Notes: generated from the sequence alone by a model not told the origin. A DNA stretch of 61,061 nucleotides from Candidatus Goldiibacteriota bacterium (GCA_938034975.1 CALHNI010000019.1:1-61061); one strand, 5' to 3'; counted from the stretch's first letter, positions 1 through 10,625 are shown. Made by a program: numbers and translations.

Positions 1-3000
1 ATGATAGAGACAGGACCGCAACCAGGGAGTGCAAACATAGCAGGAGGCAGTTCGCAGAACTTTACATGGACATTCTCTGCAAGTGGGACAGGACAGCTTA
101 TATTCAGTGGAAATGCAAGTGGTAATGATATAAATTCAGGACTTATAGTGGATTCTTTATATAGCACGAAAGTTGTAAATGTAGTTTCAACATCACCTGT
201 TCTTTATGTTGATGCGATATTGCCTTATGATGTAACAATAGGGCAGATATTCACAGTAATAATGAGGGTAGATAATGTCGGACTTGTAAATGCAACTGGT
301 GTAACACCGACATCAGATACATTTGAAATAAGCCCGGCAGGTGCAGCAGTAAAGATAACAGGACCAATTCCTGAAAGTGTTACGATATTAGCAGGCAGCA
401 CGCAGTATTTTACCTGGACATACTCAGCAACGAGTGCAGGAGTAATAATATTCAGCGGGCATGCAGCAGACAGGGATTTTGCAGTTCTTTCAGAAAATGT
501 AACCCAGGTAGCAGTGAATGCATGGACACCGCCTGATTTAAGCGGAAATATAATGACAATTATAACACCGCCATCTACTTATTCTGTTGGTCAGAAATTA
601 ACAGTTATAATGACGATAAGCAATACAGGCGGAACAAATGCTATAGATGTGAATCCATTACCATTGACAAGAATAGGAACAGGCAATGCTACATTGTTAA
701 GTGGTCCTGTACCGGTTAATATAACCATACCAGCAGGCAGTGCACGGCAATTTACGTGGACATACTCAGCAGCATCAGCAGGTAGTTTTGCGCTTTATGG
801 TTACGCACAAGGCAAAGATATAAGAACAGGACAAATGTATCAGAGTATAACTGCAACTTCTAACAGTATTAATATAGAGACAAAACCGGTATTGGTAAGC
901 AGTATAAGTATCCAGAAAACAACAATGAATTTAGGTCAGACAACCCAGGTTATCATGACAGTGACAAATACTGGTATGGCTGATGCCATAAATACAGCAC
1001 CTAATAATATTTTTATAACACCTTTAAGTTCAGGTGGTATGATAGCAATCTCAGGGCCTGTGCCTGCATCACAGACAGTTGCAGGAAATTCTGTTGCATA
1101 TTTTACATGGACATTTTCTGCAACAGGACAGGGGAATGTTGTTTTAAGCGGCAATGCAACAGGATATGACGAGAATAGTTTACTTGCGGTTAATTCTGCT
1201 ATGAGTGAAAGTAATTCTGTTTTAATACAGTTGCCGGCAAAACTTAATATTTCTTTAAAAGCAATACCTGAAACACCACCGGTTATAAAGACAGGACAAT
1301 TAATCACTGTAATTTTAACAGTTACTAATACAGGTGAATCAACAGCGACTTTTATATCGCCAACAGTTGATCCTGTTGTATTTGGAACTGGCAATGCTAC
1401 ATTGGTATCAGGTCCTGTGCCACTTTCCATTACAACGCTTTCAGGAGCATCAGCAGGAATTTTAACCTGGATTTACCAGTCAACTGGACAGGGTAATATT
1501 AATTTCACTGCATCTTTATATGGGTTTGATGCTAATACCGGAGAAAGGGTTGATTCTGATATAACTACATCAAATACGATACAGATAGCAGATTCTGCTT
1601 ATCTTTTAAATAACATTTCAGTTTCGCAAAGTATTGTATCTATTGGCCAAAATATCACAATTTATTTAACTGTCACAAATGGTGGCACAGCAGCAACAAC
1701 TACAAATGTGACACCTTATGCAAATATCAGTTATTATGATGGAGCAGCCCTGATATTGCAATCATCACCAACTCCAATACCTGCATTAGGTAGTCTGGCA
1801 TCTCATACATTTACATGGATATATACTGCCCAGTCATCAGGTTCTCTTAATTTTACTGCTTATGTCGGTTATGGAGATGTAGATGGTTCTAAATATTCAA
1901 ATCCTGCAATATCAGAGTCAATAAGGATACAAAAAGCAGCTGCATTAACAGCACAGATTTTTGGTCCATCATCAGTAAATTCAGGACAGATATTAACTGT
2001 TACTATGATAGTGACAAATACAGGAGATGCAACAGCAAATAGTGTAACTCCGCAACTTACAGTAAGTTCAACAGGCGGTACAGCATGGGCAAATGTTTTA
2101 TCTTTGCCATCAACAACGAATATTGCTGGTGGTTCTTCGCAAATGTTCCAGTGGACATTAAGTGCAGAAGGATTAGGAACAGTATGGTTCAGTGGTTATG
2201 CTACAGGGTTTGATGCAAATAGCGGACTTTTAATATCATCGCATGGAACCAATGTTATATACACAGAAATACAGATTCCGGCATCTTTAAGCATTACTTC
2301 ATTTATGGTATATCCGCCTACAGTTGCAGAACAACAGCAATTTGCAGTAGAATTAAATGTGTCAAATACAGGAAGCGGAACAGTAAACAATGTTACGCCT
2401 TCATTATTATATACAGGAACAGGGACAATTACGCTTATTTCAGGACCTGTGCCTGCTGTCCAGAATTTACAGCAAGGTCAGTCAGTAAGATTTACATGGA
2501 CTTATTCAGCTGCAGCACAGGGAACAGTTTCATTCAGTGCAGGCGCAAGCGGTATTGATGTAAATTCAGGACAGATAATTCATACAGGACCATCTTCAGA
2601 GCAGGTTTTAAATATAATACAGCAGCAGGCAATATTAACAGCAGAGATGACAATAACTCCGCAAACCGCAGGATTTAACCAGAGAATAACAGTTTACTTA
2701 TCAGTTACAAATACAGGTTTACATAATGCGCAGGGAGTATCACCTGTTGCAGGGCTGGTTGCATATACTGATAACGGTTGTATGAAAGCAATTACCATAT
2801 CTTCAGATGTTTTACCAGTAAATCTTGCAATAGGAGAGTCAAAGGTATTCAGATGGGTATTAGAAACAGACAGCACAGTTGGCACAGTTATATTCAGTGC
2901 AGTTGCAACAGGTAGTGATGCTATACTGCCTATAAATGTTACATCAAATCCGGCTGTATCAGTGCCTCTAGCAATACAAGCACCGCCTGTTTTAGTATCA

Positions 3001-6000
3001 CGCATTGATGCTTTGCCCAATACTGTGAATACAGCACAGAATATCACAATAATAATGACAGTTACAAATACAGGTGGTTCAACAGCAATAAATGTTAGGC
3101 CATTGCAGTTAATAAAAATGGGAACAGGCAGTGCAGTGCCTGCAAATCCAACACCAATGCCGGCAAGTGTAACTTTGCCAGCAGGTGCTTCTGCAACATT
3201 TACATGGGTAGTAATAGCAAGCACAACAGGTGATATAGCATGGCAGGGTAGAGCAGATGGTCAGGATATAAATACACTTGCAACTGTGTCATCATCATAT
3301 TCAGCAACAAACTGGGTATTAATACAGAGTCCGCCTGTATTACAGGTTTCAAATATTGTTGCACCGTCATCTGTGAGTATAAGGTTATCACCTTATGAAG
3401 GGCAGTTATTCACAGTAACTTTAACAGTAACCAATACAGGAGACACAACAGTTAATAATTTAATACCAGATCCTGTAGAATTAAATCAGGCGCCGGGTGC
3501 GCTTGCCGGTGTAATTACAACACCAACCCCTGTTAACCTTGCAGGTCATTCGTCAGCAACATTTACATGGACATTTACAGCACTTGGTACAGGCAATTTC
3601 AGTTTCTCAGGAAAAGTAAGAGGCATAGATGCAAACTCAGGGCAGACAATAAATTCGGCAATAGTAACTTCCGGGAATATTGCAGTTCAGTCATCTGCAA
3701 CTTTAATATCTTCTTTATATGTAAATCCGGAAATGAGATATATTGGAGAAGTATTTACCGTGTTATTGGTTGTTACAAATACAGGTCAGGCAACAGCAGT
3801 AAATGTGACACCTTATCATACAACTTTTGCAGCAAGTTCGCCTGCTCCGGATGTTTACCTAATATCAGGACCTAATCCGGTCACAATGTCAATATCAGGT
3901 GGAGCGACAAGGATATTCACATGGACCTATACAGCAGCAGGCACAGGAACAGCAGCATTCAGTGGTTATGCTTATGGGCAGGATGGAAATAATTCTGTCT
4001 GGGATTTTACAACGACAACAACAACAGCAAGTATTTCAATAAATGCAGCAGCAGCACTTTCTGCATCTATATCAGGTGTGCCTGCAGGTCCTGTTGTAAT
4101 AGGACAGCAGATAACAGTGATAATGACAATACAGAACACAGGACTTTCAAATGCGACAAACGTTGGTCCACAGAATTTAATTATGACTTCTACAGGTGCG
4201 CCGGTTACATTGATTTCAGGACCAAATCCTGCAACATATACAACAACTTTAACTCCAACAGCATCGGTTGATTATGTTTGGACTTATAGCGCAGCAGGTG
4301 CTGGTATAGTTTCATTCAGCAGAAAAGCAGTAGGTTATGATCCTGGTCGTGGTGTCCAGATAGATTCGCTCTATGCATTATCAAATCCAATAGTGATACA
4401 GACAAAAGGCACATTTACATCATCAATTTTTGCTGTGCCTTCCCAGTTAAATGAAGGGCAGATGATAACTGTTGTGATGAGTGTAACAAACACTGGCGGA
4501 ACCACATTAAATAATGTAACTATGACAGCTGCTTCTTATACTGTAACAGGTGGCGGCAGTGTTACATTAATTAACTGGTTGGAACCTGCATCGCCACTTA
4601 ATTTAACACCAGGGGCTAACGCATGCTTTACATGGACACTTTCTGCTGATGGAGCAGGAACATTTAATTTATCCGCAACAGTCACAGGAACTGATGCAAT
4701 TACATCAGATACAGTGTCAACAACAGTTAAGACAGGAAATGTTGTCATTTACAAGCCAGCAACACTTTATTCGTATATTACCACATTGCCATTGAATAGT
4801 TTATCAGAATCCCAGAAATTAACCGTGATAATGACTGTATCAAATACCGGTCAGGCGAATGCAAATAATGTGTCATATTCTATGTCTTATGAAGGAACCG
4901 GTAGCGTTGTTCCTGTAACAACACCTATAGCACCGGTTACAATTTCAGGAGGTAGTTCACGGACATTTACATGGACGTTCTCGGCAAATTCACAGGGTAT
5001 AGTTACATTCAGTGCAAGTGCAGTAAATGGAACAGATGCAATATCCGGTTTACCTGTTCCGTCAAATACATGGGACGAAGATGTATCCATAACAATTACA
5101 GAACCATTACCGAGTTTACAGGTATCGTTACAGGTGAATTCTTCAACTGTGCCTGTTCCGCTTAATGGGTATATTACAGTTATTTTAACAATTCAGAATG
5201 ATGGTATAAGAACAGCACGAGCAGTTACACCGACTGTAAATTATAATATGCCAAGTATAAACTTAATAAGTGGACCTGTTCCGGCATACGAAGACAGTAT
5301 TCCAGTAGGTGCTGCAAATGCAAAGAGGTTTACATGGATTTATAGTGCCGGCACAACGCCAGGAACATTATATTTTACAGCAAATGCAACCGGCTCTAAT
5401 GAAGGATCAAGCACACAGGTTACATCAAATGATGCTTATGGCAGTATTGTGATAGCGCCATCTGCGCCAATATTTAATATTTCTATAAATGCATTGCCAT
5501 CAGTTGTTCCTATAGGTGGTAATATCACAGTTATAATGAGTGTTACTAATTTAGGTCAGATAGATGCGACAAATGTTTATCCGCTTTCCATGTCAAATTC
5601 AGCATCAGCGGGTCCATCTGTTGCTGGAGCAGGGTATGCATCAGTTACGGTTCCTGCTGTTGCAGGATTTACTGTCAATGCAGGGGCTTCTGCTTCGTTT
5701 ACATGGGTATATATTGCCCAGACAGGAGGAGATATAACATTTAATGATACACTTGTATTTAGTTATGTAGATGCAAGCGGCACAGCAAGGAACAATATTA
5801 TTAATGGTCCTTCTGTTGCGTCAAATATTGTTTCAATACAGATGGGCACATCAACAACACCACATAATGATATGTATTTAAGTGTGAATAGTTTTAATCC
5901 AAACAAAGGAGAAAAAGTTTCTATCATATTTACTGTTCAGCAGTCAGCGGATAACGCAGAAGTTTTGATTTATAATATAGCAGGGCAGAGGATAAGGACT

Positions 6001-6162
6001 ATATATTTAGGTCGCGTTGAAGCAGGTATTTTATATACTCAACTTGCATCATGGGATGGCAGGGCAGATGATGGCAGGTTTGTAACAACAGGGATTTATT
6101 TTATAAAGTTACATGCAGGAAGTTTCTCAATGATTAAAAAAGTAGCAGTAATAAAGGAATAA
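1..6162 (+). CDS. Giant CARDB-repeat surface protein with C-terminal FlgD/T9SS-like domain (5' partial)
   Basis: The reading frame is open from the first base, so the ATG at position 1 is probably internal and the gene starts upstream of the window. The visible 2053 residues hold the end of one repeat and then 16 full repeats of about 115-120 residues. Each has the pattern GQ-x-TVIMTVTNTG, NVTP, SGPxP, a glycine-rich turn, FTWTYSA and FSGxAxGxD. This fits CARDB-type Ig-like beta-sandwich domains (established family type). The last ~90 residues (from about NPNKGEKVSI to the lysine-rich end) are FlgD-like/T9SS type-A-sorting-like, with YNIAGQRI, WDGRADDGR and GIYFIKL. It is probably a secreted, surface-attached filamentous adhesin or sheath protein; ligand unknown. 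The PorV-like gene follows 12 bases downstream with its own ribosome binding site. Confidence 0.85.
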   Translation: MIETGPQPGSANIAGGSSQNFTWTFSASGTGQLIFSGNASGNDINSGLIVDSLYSTKVVNVVSTSPVLYVDAILPYDVTIGQIFTVIMRVDNVGLVNATGVTPTSDTFEISPAGAAVKITGPIPESVTILAGSTQYFTWTYSATSAGVIIFSGHAADRDFAVLSENVTQVAVNAWTPPDLSGNIMTIITPPSTYSVGQKLTVIMTISNTGGTNAIDVNPLPLTRIGTGNATLLSGPVPVNITIPAGSARQFTWTYSAASAGSFALYGYAQGKDIRTGQMYQSITATSNSINIETKPVLVSSISIQKTTMNLGQTTQVIMTVTNTGMADAINTAPNNIFITPLSSGGMIAISGPVPASQTVAGNSVAYFTWTFSATGQGNVVLSGNATGYDENSLLAVNSAMSESNSVLIQLPAKLNISLKAIPETPPVIKTGQLITVILTVTNTGESTATFISPTVDPVVFGTGNATLVSGPVPLSITTLSGASAGILTWIYQSTGQGNINFTASLYGFDANTGERVDSDITTSNTIQIADSAYLLNNISVSQSIVSIGQNITIYLTVTNGGTAATTTNVTPYANISYYDGAALILQSSPTPIPALGSLASHTFTWIYTAQSSGSLNFTAYVGYGDVDGSKYSNPAISESIRIQKAAALTAQIFGPSSVNSGQILTVTMIVTNTGDATANSVTPQLTVSSTGGTAWANVLSLPSTTNIAGGSSQMFQWTLSAEGLGTVWFSGYATGFDANSGLLISSHGTNVIYTEIQIPASLSITSFMVYPPTVAEQQQFAVELNVSNTGSGTVNNVTPSLLYTGTGTITLISGPVPAVQNLQQGQSVRFTWTYSAAAQGTVSFSAGASGIDVNSGQIIHTGPSSEQVLNIIQQQAILTAEMTITPQTAGFNQRITVYLSVTNTGLHNAQGVSPVAGLVAYTDNGCMKAITISSDVLPVNLAIGESKVFRWVLETDSTVGTVIFSAVATGSDAILPINVTSNPAVSVPLAIQAPPVLVSRIDALPNTVNTAQNITIIMTVTNTGGSTAINVRPLQLIKMGTGSAVPANPTPMPASVTLPAGASATFTWVVIASTTGDIAWQGRADGQDINTLATVSSSYSATNWVLIQSPPVLQVSNIVAPSSVSIRLSPYEGQLFTVTLTVTNTGDTTVNNLIPDPVELNQAPGALAGVITTPTPVNLAGHSSATFTWTFTALGTGNFSFSGKVRGIDANSGQTINSAIVTSGNIAVQSSATLISSLYVNPEMRYIGEVFTVLLVVTNTGQATAVNVTPYHTTFAASSPAPDVYLISGPNPVTMSISGGATRIFTWTYTAAGTGTAAFSGYAYGQDGNNSVWDFTTTTTTASISINAAAALSASISGVPAGPVVIGQQITVIMTIQNTGLSNATNVGPQNLIMTSTGAPVTLISGPNPATYTTTLTPTASVDYVWTYSAAGAGIVSFSRKAVGYDPGRGVQIDSLYALSNPIVIQTKGTFTSSIFAVPSQLNEGQMITVVMSVTNTGGTTLNNVTMTAASYTVTGGGSVTLINWLEPASPLNLTPGANACFTWTLSADGAGTFNLSATVTGTDAITSDTVSTTVKTGNVVIYKPATLYSYITTLPLNSLSESQKLTVIMTVSNTGQANANNVSYSMSYEGTGSVVPVTTPIAPVTISGGSSRTFTWTFSANSQGIVTFSASAVNGTDAISGLPVPSNTWDEDVSITITEPLPSLQVSLQVNSSTVPVPLNGYITVILTIQNDGIRTARAVTPTVNYNMPSINLISGPVPAYEDSIPVGAANAKRFTWIYSAGTTPGTLYFTANATGSNEGSSTQVTSNDAYGSIVIAPSAPIFNISINALPSVVPIGGNITVIMSVTNLGQIDATNVYPLSMSNSASAGPSVAGAGYASVTVPAVAGFTVNAGASASFTWVYIAQTGGDITFNDTLVFSYVDASGTARNNIINGPSVASNIVSIQMGTSTTPHNDMYLSVNSFNPNKGEKVSIIFTVQQSADNAEVLIYNIAGQRIRTIYLGRVEAGILYTQLASWDGRADDGRFVTTGIYFIKLHAGSFSMIKKVAVIKE

Positions 6163-6174
6163 AAGAGGTAAAAG

Positions 6175-7740
6175 ATGAAAAAAAATAATTTATTCATCAT
6201 AGTTTATCTGGTTATTTCATCATATATTTTTGGTTTAGGTGGAGGAACTTCAAACGCTGATTTTTTAAAAATTGGTGCCGGTGCAAGGCCCGAGGCAATG
6301 GGAGAAGCATTTACAGGAGTTGCAGATGATGCAAATGCTGCTTTCTGGAATCCAGCTGGACTTGCAACTATGGACAAATGGAACCTAACCTTTATGCATC
6401 TTATCTGGTATCAGGATACTTATTATGAGTTTGCGTCAATTGCTATGCCGATTGATAATTTCACAAATATAGGTTTTAGTTTTAATTATTTAGGGGTTCC
6501 TGGATTTAACAGCACAATAGATATGTTTAATAATAAAATTACTAATGATGCACCGGCTTCGTATGACATGGCAATAACTGCAAGTTTAGCACGTAATTTT
6601 GGTAATTTATATACAAAGGATTTTACAATAGGAAATATTTCTGTTGGCGGGAATCTTACATTTATAAAAAGGGAACTTTTGGGTAAACAACTTTCAAGTT
6701 TCTTTCTTTTTGACTTGGGTATTCTTGCAAACATCACAGAAAGCATGACAACCGGATTAACCATACAGGATATTGGTTCATCAACAGGAGAAGATAACAC
6801 TCCATTATCAGCAAAATTTGGTGCAAGTTATAATTTTGTTTTATCAAAAGAATTCAGCATATTAGTTTGTGGAGATGTCAATAAACCTATTGATACGAAA
6901 AATCCTGATTATAAAGCATGGTTTACAAATTTAGGGGTTGAAATAAAATTTTTTGAGATGTTGTTTTTACGTGGTGGCTACAAAATAGGTAATAAAGATG
7001 AGAGTTTTTCAGTAGGTGGTGGGTTAGGGGTTTCTGATTTATTCAGTATTGATTATGCATTTTCACCGCATATTGAACTTGGTGATTCCCACAGGATATC
7101 AGCAAGTATAAAATTAGGAGAAAGTATACCAAGACCATCAATTGGTGCTCCGCGTCCGCCTCAAAAAATAGTAGCAGTTGCTGGCGACAGGATTGTATCC
7201 ATTGGCTGGGAACCAAACCCGGAAGCAAATATAACCGGTTATAATATTTATTACAAGGAGAAAAAAGCAGATAAATTTATTAAACTAAATAAAGAACCAA
7301 TAATGGAAGAATCAAAATATAAAGCGGTATTAAATAATGATATAGAATATGAGTTTGTTGTAACAGCAATAAACAACAGAAATTTAGAAAGTATATATTC
7401 AGAAAAGGTAACTGCAAAACCAACAAAATACGCAATTCAAAAACCAGCAAAAGTAACAGGTGTAATGGCGCGCATAGAAAACGGAAATATAATTATTATG
7501 TGGAATGAATCACAGGATAAAAATGTAATCGGATATAATTTATATTATAAAAAATCATCAGATGCAAAATATAAAAAGTTAAATAAATCTGTTTTAAAAG
7601 AAAACAAAGCAACTTTAGGCGGGCTTTTAGCAGGGGTGGAATATGTTTTCATTGTAACAGCAACAGGTAAAGACGGCACAGAAAGTGATTATTCTGAATC
7701 TGTGACAGCAAAATTAACAGGAGAAGAAGAATATTATTAA
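6175..7740 (+). CDS. PorV/PorQ-family (UPF0164-like) outer-membrane protein with two C-terminal fibronectin type III domains
   Basis: The 521-residue product starts with a signal peptide (MKKNNLFIIVYLVISSYIFG). The family signature follows: ADFLKIGAGARPEAMGEAF, then DDANAAFWNPAGLA. Residues ~25-310 resemble the FadL-like beta-barrel of PorV/PorQ proteins. In type IX secretion PorV carries substrates across the outer membrane and hands them to the attachment machinery (known for Bacteroidetes). After a proline-rich linker near residue 313 come two FnIII-like domains (about 325-410 and 420-510), each ending in a SxYSExVTAK motif. A GAGGT ribosome site precedes the ATG. Its position directly behind a protein with a sorting-like tail suggests that it exports or anchors that protein; this is inference. 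No other T9SS component is visible in the window. Confidence 0.8.
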   Translation: MKKNNLFIIVYLVISSYIFGLGGGTSNADFLKIGAGARPEAMGEAFTGVADDANAAFWNPAGLATMDKWNLTFMHLIWYQDTYYEFASIAMPIDNFTNIGFSFNYLGVPGFNSTIDMFNNKITNDAPASYDMAITASLARNFGNLYTKDFTIGNISVGGNLTFIKRELLGKQLSSFFLFDLGILANITESMTTGLTIQDIGSSTGEDNTPLSAKFGASYNFVLSKEFSILVCGDVNKPIDTKNPDYKAWFTNLGVEIKFFEMLFLRGGYKIGNKDESFSVGGGLGVSDLFSIDYAFSPHIELGDSHRISASIKLGESIPRPSIGAPRPPQKIVAVAGDRIVSIGWEPNPEANITGYNIYYKEKKADKFIKLNKEPIMEESKYKAVLNNDIEYEFVVTAINNRNLESIYSEKVTAKPTKYAIQKPAKVTGVMARIENGNIIIMWNESQDKNVIGYNLYYKKSSDAKYKKLNKSVLKENKATLGGLLAGVEYVFIVTATGKDGTESDYSESVTAKLTGEEEYY

Positions 7741-7776
7741 TATAAAAAAATAAATTTATTAACCAAGGAATATTTT

Positions 7777-10104
7777 ATGGAACAAAAAAATTCACCGCAG
7801 ATTTTTTTAGAAAAATCCATAAAAGATGATATTTTTTTGCGGTGGGTAGTTATTTTTACAGTGGGTTCTTTTTTAGTTGGGTATATATTTTTTAATAATA
7901 ATAAATTTTTACTTTTATCAATAATTTTAGTATTTTCAGCAGTTTTATTGAATATCATCATAAAAAAGAATTTTTCATTTTTTTTACAAAGACCAGTTTT
8001 ATATTCATATATTACCGGAATTTCAGATTTAACAATAGCTGCTTTTGCAATGTTTTTAACAGGTGGATTTAAAAGTCCGCTTTATTTGCTGTATTTTATA
8101 ATATTGCTTGATTGTTCTTTTGAGTACTGGAGCAGAAAGATTTTTTTGCATTTGATAGGGATTAGTTTTATATCTTATTTAATCATATTTATTTTTTCCG
8201 GTGAAGATAAATTTTTAATTGCAAATATAACAGAATTTTCGGTAAGATTAATTTTTTTAATATTTGCGAGTATAATATTTTATTTTATTTCCAAAGGATT
8301 TGGAGAGCAGTATAAGAAACTTCTTGAATTAAACGAAGAAAAAGAAAAATTATATCAGGAACTTGTAAATACCAATAAAAATTTAGAAGATAAAATAAAA
8401 AATGCAGTAGAAAAACTTGAAAATTCAAACATGTTGCTTGTTAAAAAAAATATAATCCTTCTTGCTGCTCATGAGATATATAAGAGTGCAAATGAAATAC
8501 AATCAAAAGAAACCCTCATGGATATTATACTTGGAACATTAATTCCATTACTAAAAGGAAATGGCGGGTTTATTTTAAGCAGAAGTGATGATTTAAAAAC
8601 AATAAAAATTGAAAATTTAAAATTATTTCCCGGGGTTTGGGATTTAGAATTAAATAAAGAATATGAAATAGATGAAATTTCAAGAATATTTGATGTTTTT
8701 AATACCAAAAAAGCAATGGTTTATGAGAATATAGGAGATACGCAGGACGATATTTTAAAAAAATTATTAAAGGAAGGGTCATGTATTGCTACCCCTTTAA
8801 TGAGGCGTGGAAAGGTGAAGAAAATATTGGTTATTTTTAATAAAAAAACAGGAATTTATACAAAAAGCGATATAGAGTTAATAGAAGTTTTGGGAGAACA
8901 AATAGGAATATTGCTTTATAGCAGAGAATTATATGAAGATACAAGAAAAAGAGCTGAAACACTTGAAAAATTAATTAATGTTACTTTAAATCTTGAGCAA
9001 TCACTTAATGAAAATGAAATACTAAAAATTGCTTTAAATGAAAGTATAGAAAAGGTATTTCCATCATCCACAGGAGTTATTATATTGCAGAATGAAAGCA
9101 ATATTTTGAAAATAAGAGTTCAAAATGGTTTTTCTCCGGATATTCTTGATAAAGAAATTGAGAGAGACAGTATATGCGGCTGGGTTTGTAAGAATAACAA
9201 GGCAATAAATATAAGAAATTTAAAAGAAACAGAAAATTTTAATCCTTCTTATGATTTAATTTACTTAAAGAAATATTCAATTGGAGCACCGATCCATATA
9301 AAAAATAATGTTATAGGAGCGATATTCATAACGCGTGAAAAGGAACATTTTGATAAAGAAGATATTTATTTTTTAAATATTTTAAGTAATTACCTGGGAA
9401 GCACACTTGAAAATGCAAAATTATATAATAATATAAGGCAGGATTATCTAAATACGATATATGCACTTGCAACAGCAGTTGATGCAAAGGACCATTATAC
9501 CCATGGACATTCAACAACTGTTATGAAATATTCAGTTAAAATAGCAGAGGCAATAGGTTTGTCGGAAGAAGAAATTGAAACAATAAAATATGCAGCACTT
9601 TTGCATGATATCGGAAAGATAGGAATAAGTGAAAATATACTGAATAAACCATCAAAATTAACAAAGGAAGAATATAACATTATTAAGATGCATCCACAGT
9701 TGGGTGCAAACATTGTTTCTAAAATTGACTCTTTAAAAAAATTAACATCTCTCATACTTTCGCATCATGAATGGATAAATGGTAGTGGTTATCCTTTGGG
9801 GTTAAGGGGTGATGAAATACCTTTAGGTGCAAAAATTATAAGTATTGCAGATGCTTATTCTACAATGACATCAAAAAGGCCATATCGTGAAATAATGGGG
9901 ATAGAATATGCCATAAATGAATTAAAAAAATATGCCGGCATTCAATTTGATAAAGAACTTGTTGATATTTTTATAAGAATAATAACAAAAGAACAGGAGC
10001 AGGAACAGGTTAAAGAAAAAATAAAAGATAAAAAAAGGATAAGAGTAAAACTTGATGATGAACAAAAAGAAGATTTGGATAAAGAAAATAAATTTTATTC
10101 GTAA
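7777..10104 (+). CDS. Membrane-bound GAF-GAF-HD-GYP signalling protein (probable cyclic-di-GMP phosphodiesterase)
   Basis: The 775-residue protein has about six membrane helices in the first ~175 residues, a coiled coil (about 180-225) and two GAF-like sensor domains (about 230-390 and 395-550). The C-terminal HD-GYP domain is intact: a histidine-rich HGHS segment, HDIGK at about 610 and HHEWINGSGYP at about 662. HD-GYP enzymes hydrolyse cyclic di-GMP to pGpG or GMP (known for the family), so the product probably lowers cyclic-di-GMP in response to a membrane or small-molecule cue. The tail is very rich in Lys and Glu. There is no GGDEF domain in this protein or elsewhere in the window. It is followed by 550 bases without a gene and is probably the last gene of its unit. 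Confidence 0.85.
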   Translation: MEQKNSPQIFLEKSIKDDIFLRWVVIFTVGSFLVGYIFFNNNKFLLLSIILVFSAVLLNIIIKKNFSFFLQRPVLYSYITGISDLTIAAFAMFLTGGFKSPLYLLYFIILLDCSFEYWSRKIFLHLIGISFISYLIIFIFSGEDKFLIANITEFSVRLIFLIFASIIFYFISKGFGEQYKKLLELNEEKEKLYQELVNTNKNLEDKIKNAVEKLENSNMLLVKKNIILLAAHEIYKSANEIQSKETLMDIILGTLIPLLKGNGGFILSRSDDLKTIKIENLKLFPGVWDLELNKEYEIDEISRIFDVFNTKKAMVYENIGDTQDDILKKLLKEGSCIATPLMRRGKVKKILVIFNKKTGIYTKSDIELIEVLGEQIGILLYSRELYEDTRKRAETLEKLINVTLNLEQSLNENEILKIALNESIEKVFPSSTGVIILQNESNILKIRVQNGFSPDILDKEIERDSICGWVCKNNKAINIRNLKETENFNPSYDLIYLKKYSIGAPIHIKNNVIGAIFITREKEHFDKEDIYFLNILSNYLGSTLENAKLYNNIRQDYLNTIYALATAVDAKDHYTHGHSTTVMKYSVKIAEAIGLSEEEIETIKYAALLHDIGKIGISENILNKPSKLTKEEYNIIKMHPQLGANIVSKIDSLKKLTSLILSHHEWINGSGYPLGLRGDEIPLGAKIISIADAYSTMTSKRPYREIMGIEYAINELKKYAGIQFDKELVDIFIRIITKEQEQEQVKEKIKDKKRIRVKLDDEQKEDLDKENKFYS

Positions 10105-10331
10105 AAAATTTTATTTAAAACAGGCATTAATTTATAATTTTTCTTTGGCTTAGGGAAGACAGATTTAGTGGCAGAAAAAGTTATTAAAAAAATGCAGGCG
10201 CAGGCTTTATGACTGCGTGAGTTTAAGAAATAAATGCAACCATGACAATTCGCGGGGTTTTAAAAAAAACGTAACCATTAAAAACTTTGCGAGTAAAAAA
10301 ATAATAGGCATAATTCATGAATTTATTCTGC

Positions 10332-10349
10332 GTAAAATAATTATTTTAC
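10332..10349. promoter_or_regulatory. Perfect 18-bp palindrome, possible operator
   Basis: GTAAAATAATTATTTTAC reads identically on both strands. It has no U-tract, and its all-A/T centre would make a poor RNA hairpin, so a dimeric protein-binding site is one possibility. In DNA this A+T-rich, chance is another. It lies about 250 bases before the hisG promoter. Confidence 0.25.
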
Positions 10350-10383
10350 CTGTATAATTTATGTATTACCAATGCTGTCTCAG

Positions 10384-10583
10384 TAAAAAACGCGTTAGAA
10401 AAAACGCGTTTTAACTATAATAAATTTTTATTTTTATAATACATTACTTTTATTCGCCAGTTTTTTTAATTTAAAATAAAGATCAAGTGTTGTTTTAAAT
10501 ATTTTATTTTTTTTTAATAATATATTATTTTTGTGTTTTTTCTCCTGAAAATCGCAATCTTTTAATAATATGATTTTCATGGC
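10384..10583 (-). repeat. Interspersed hairpin-bounded element, copy A (minus orientation)
   Basis: The copy runs from the ACGCGTT hairpin (stem AAAACGCGTT/AACGCGTTTT at 10387-10412), through the shared A+T-rich core (tataatacattacttttat, read here as the reverse complement of the other copies), to the GAAAATC/GATTTTC hairpin (10546-10579). It ends just before the hisG promoter. See copies B-G at 25921, 29696, 38864, 47407, 52265 and 54526. Confidence 0.75.
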
Positions 10584-10596
10584 TGTCAGATAAAAC

Positions 10597-10625
10597 TTGC
10601 TTAACGATTAGTTTTATGTTATCAT
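10597..10625 (+). promoter_or_regulatory. Sigma-70-type promoter for hisG operon
   Basis: TTGCTT (10597-10602), a 17-base spacer and TATCAT (10620-10625), followed by AAGGAG before the hisG ATG at 10655. Confidence 0.6.

Noticed and set aside
1-3. ATG at the first base taken as the true start of the giant surface protein
   Set aside because: The frame is open to the window edge, the first ~65 residues are the second half of a repeat, and no signal peptide is present, so the gene must continue upstream.
936-5090. Several minus-strand open frames (for example 936-1430, 2694-3224) under the giant repeat gene
   Set aside because: They mirror the repetitive plus-strand gene, have low-complexity Val/Thr/Pro-rich translations, and lack ribosome sites.
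6175-7740. Claim that the organism has a type IX secretion system
   Set aside because: Only PorV-like proteins and sorting-like tails are visible; no SprA, PorK/L/M/N/T or PorU gene is in the window.
10146-10215. Possible ATPase fragment (GLGKTDLVAEKVIKK)
   Set aside because: One short frame with a P-loop-like string, no start, no ribosome site and no second motif; it is noted only as a weak stretch in the intergenic entry.
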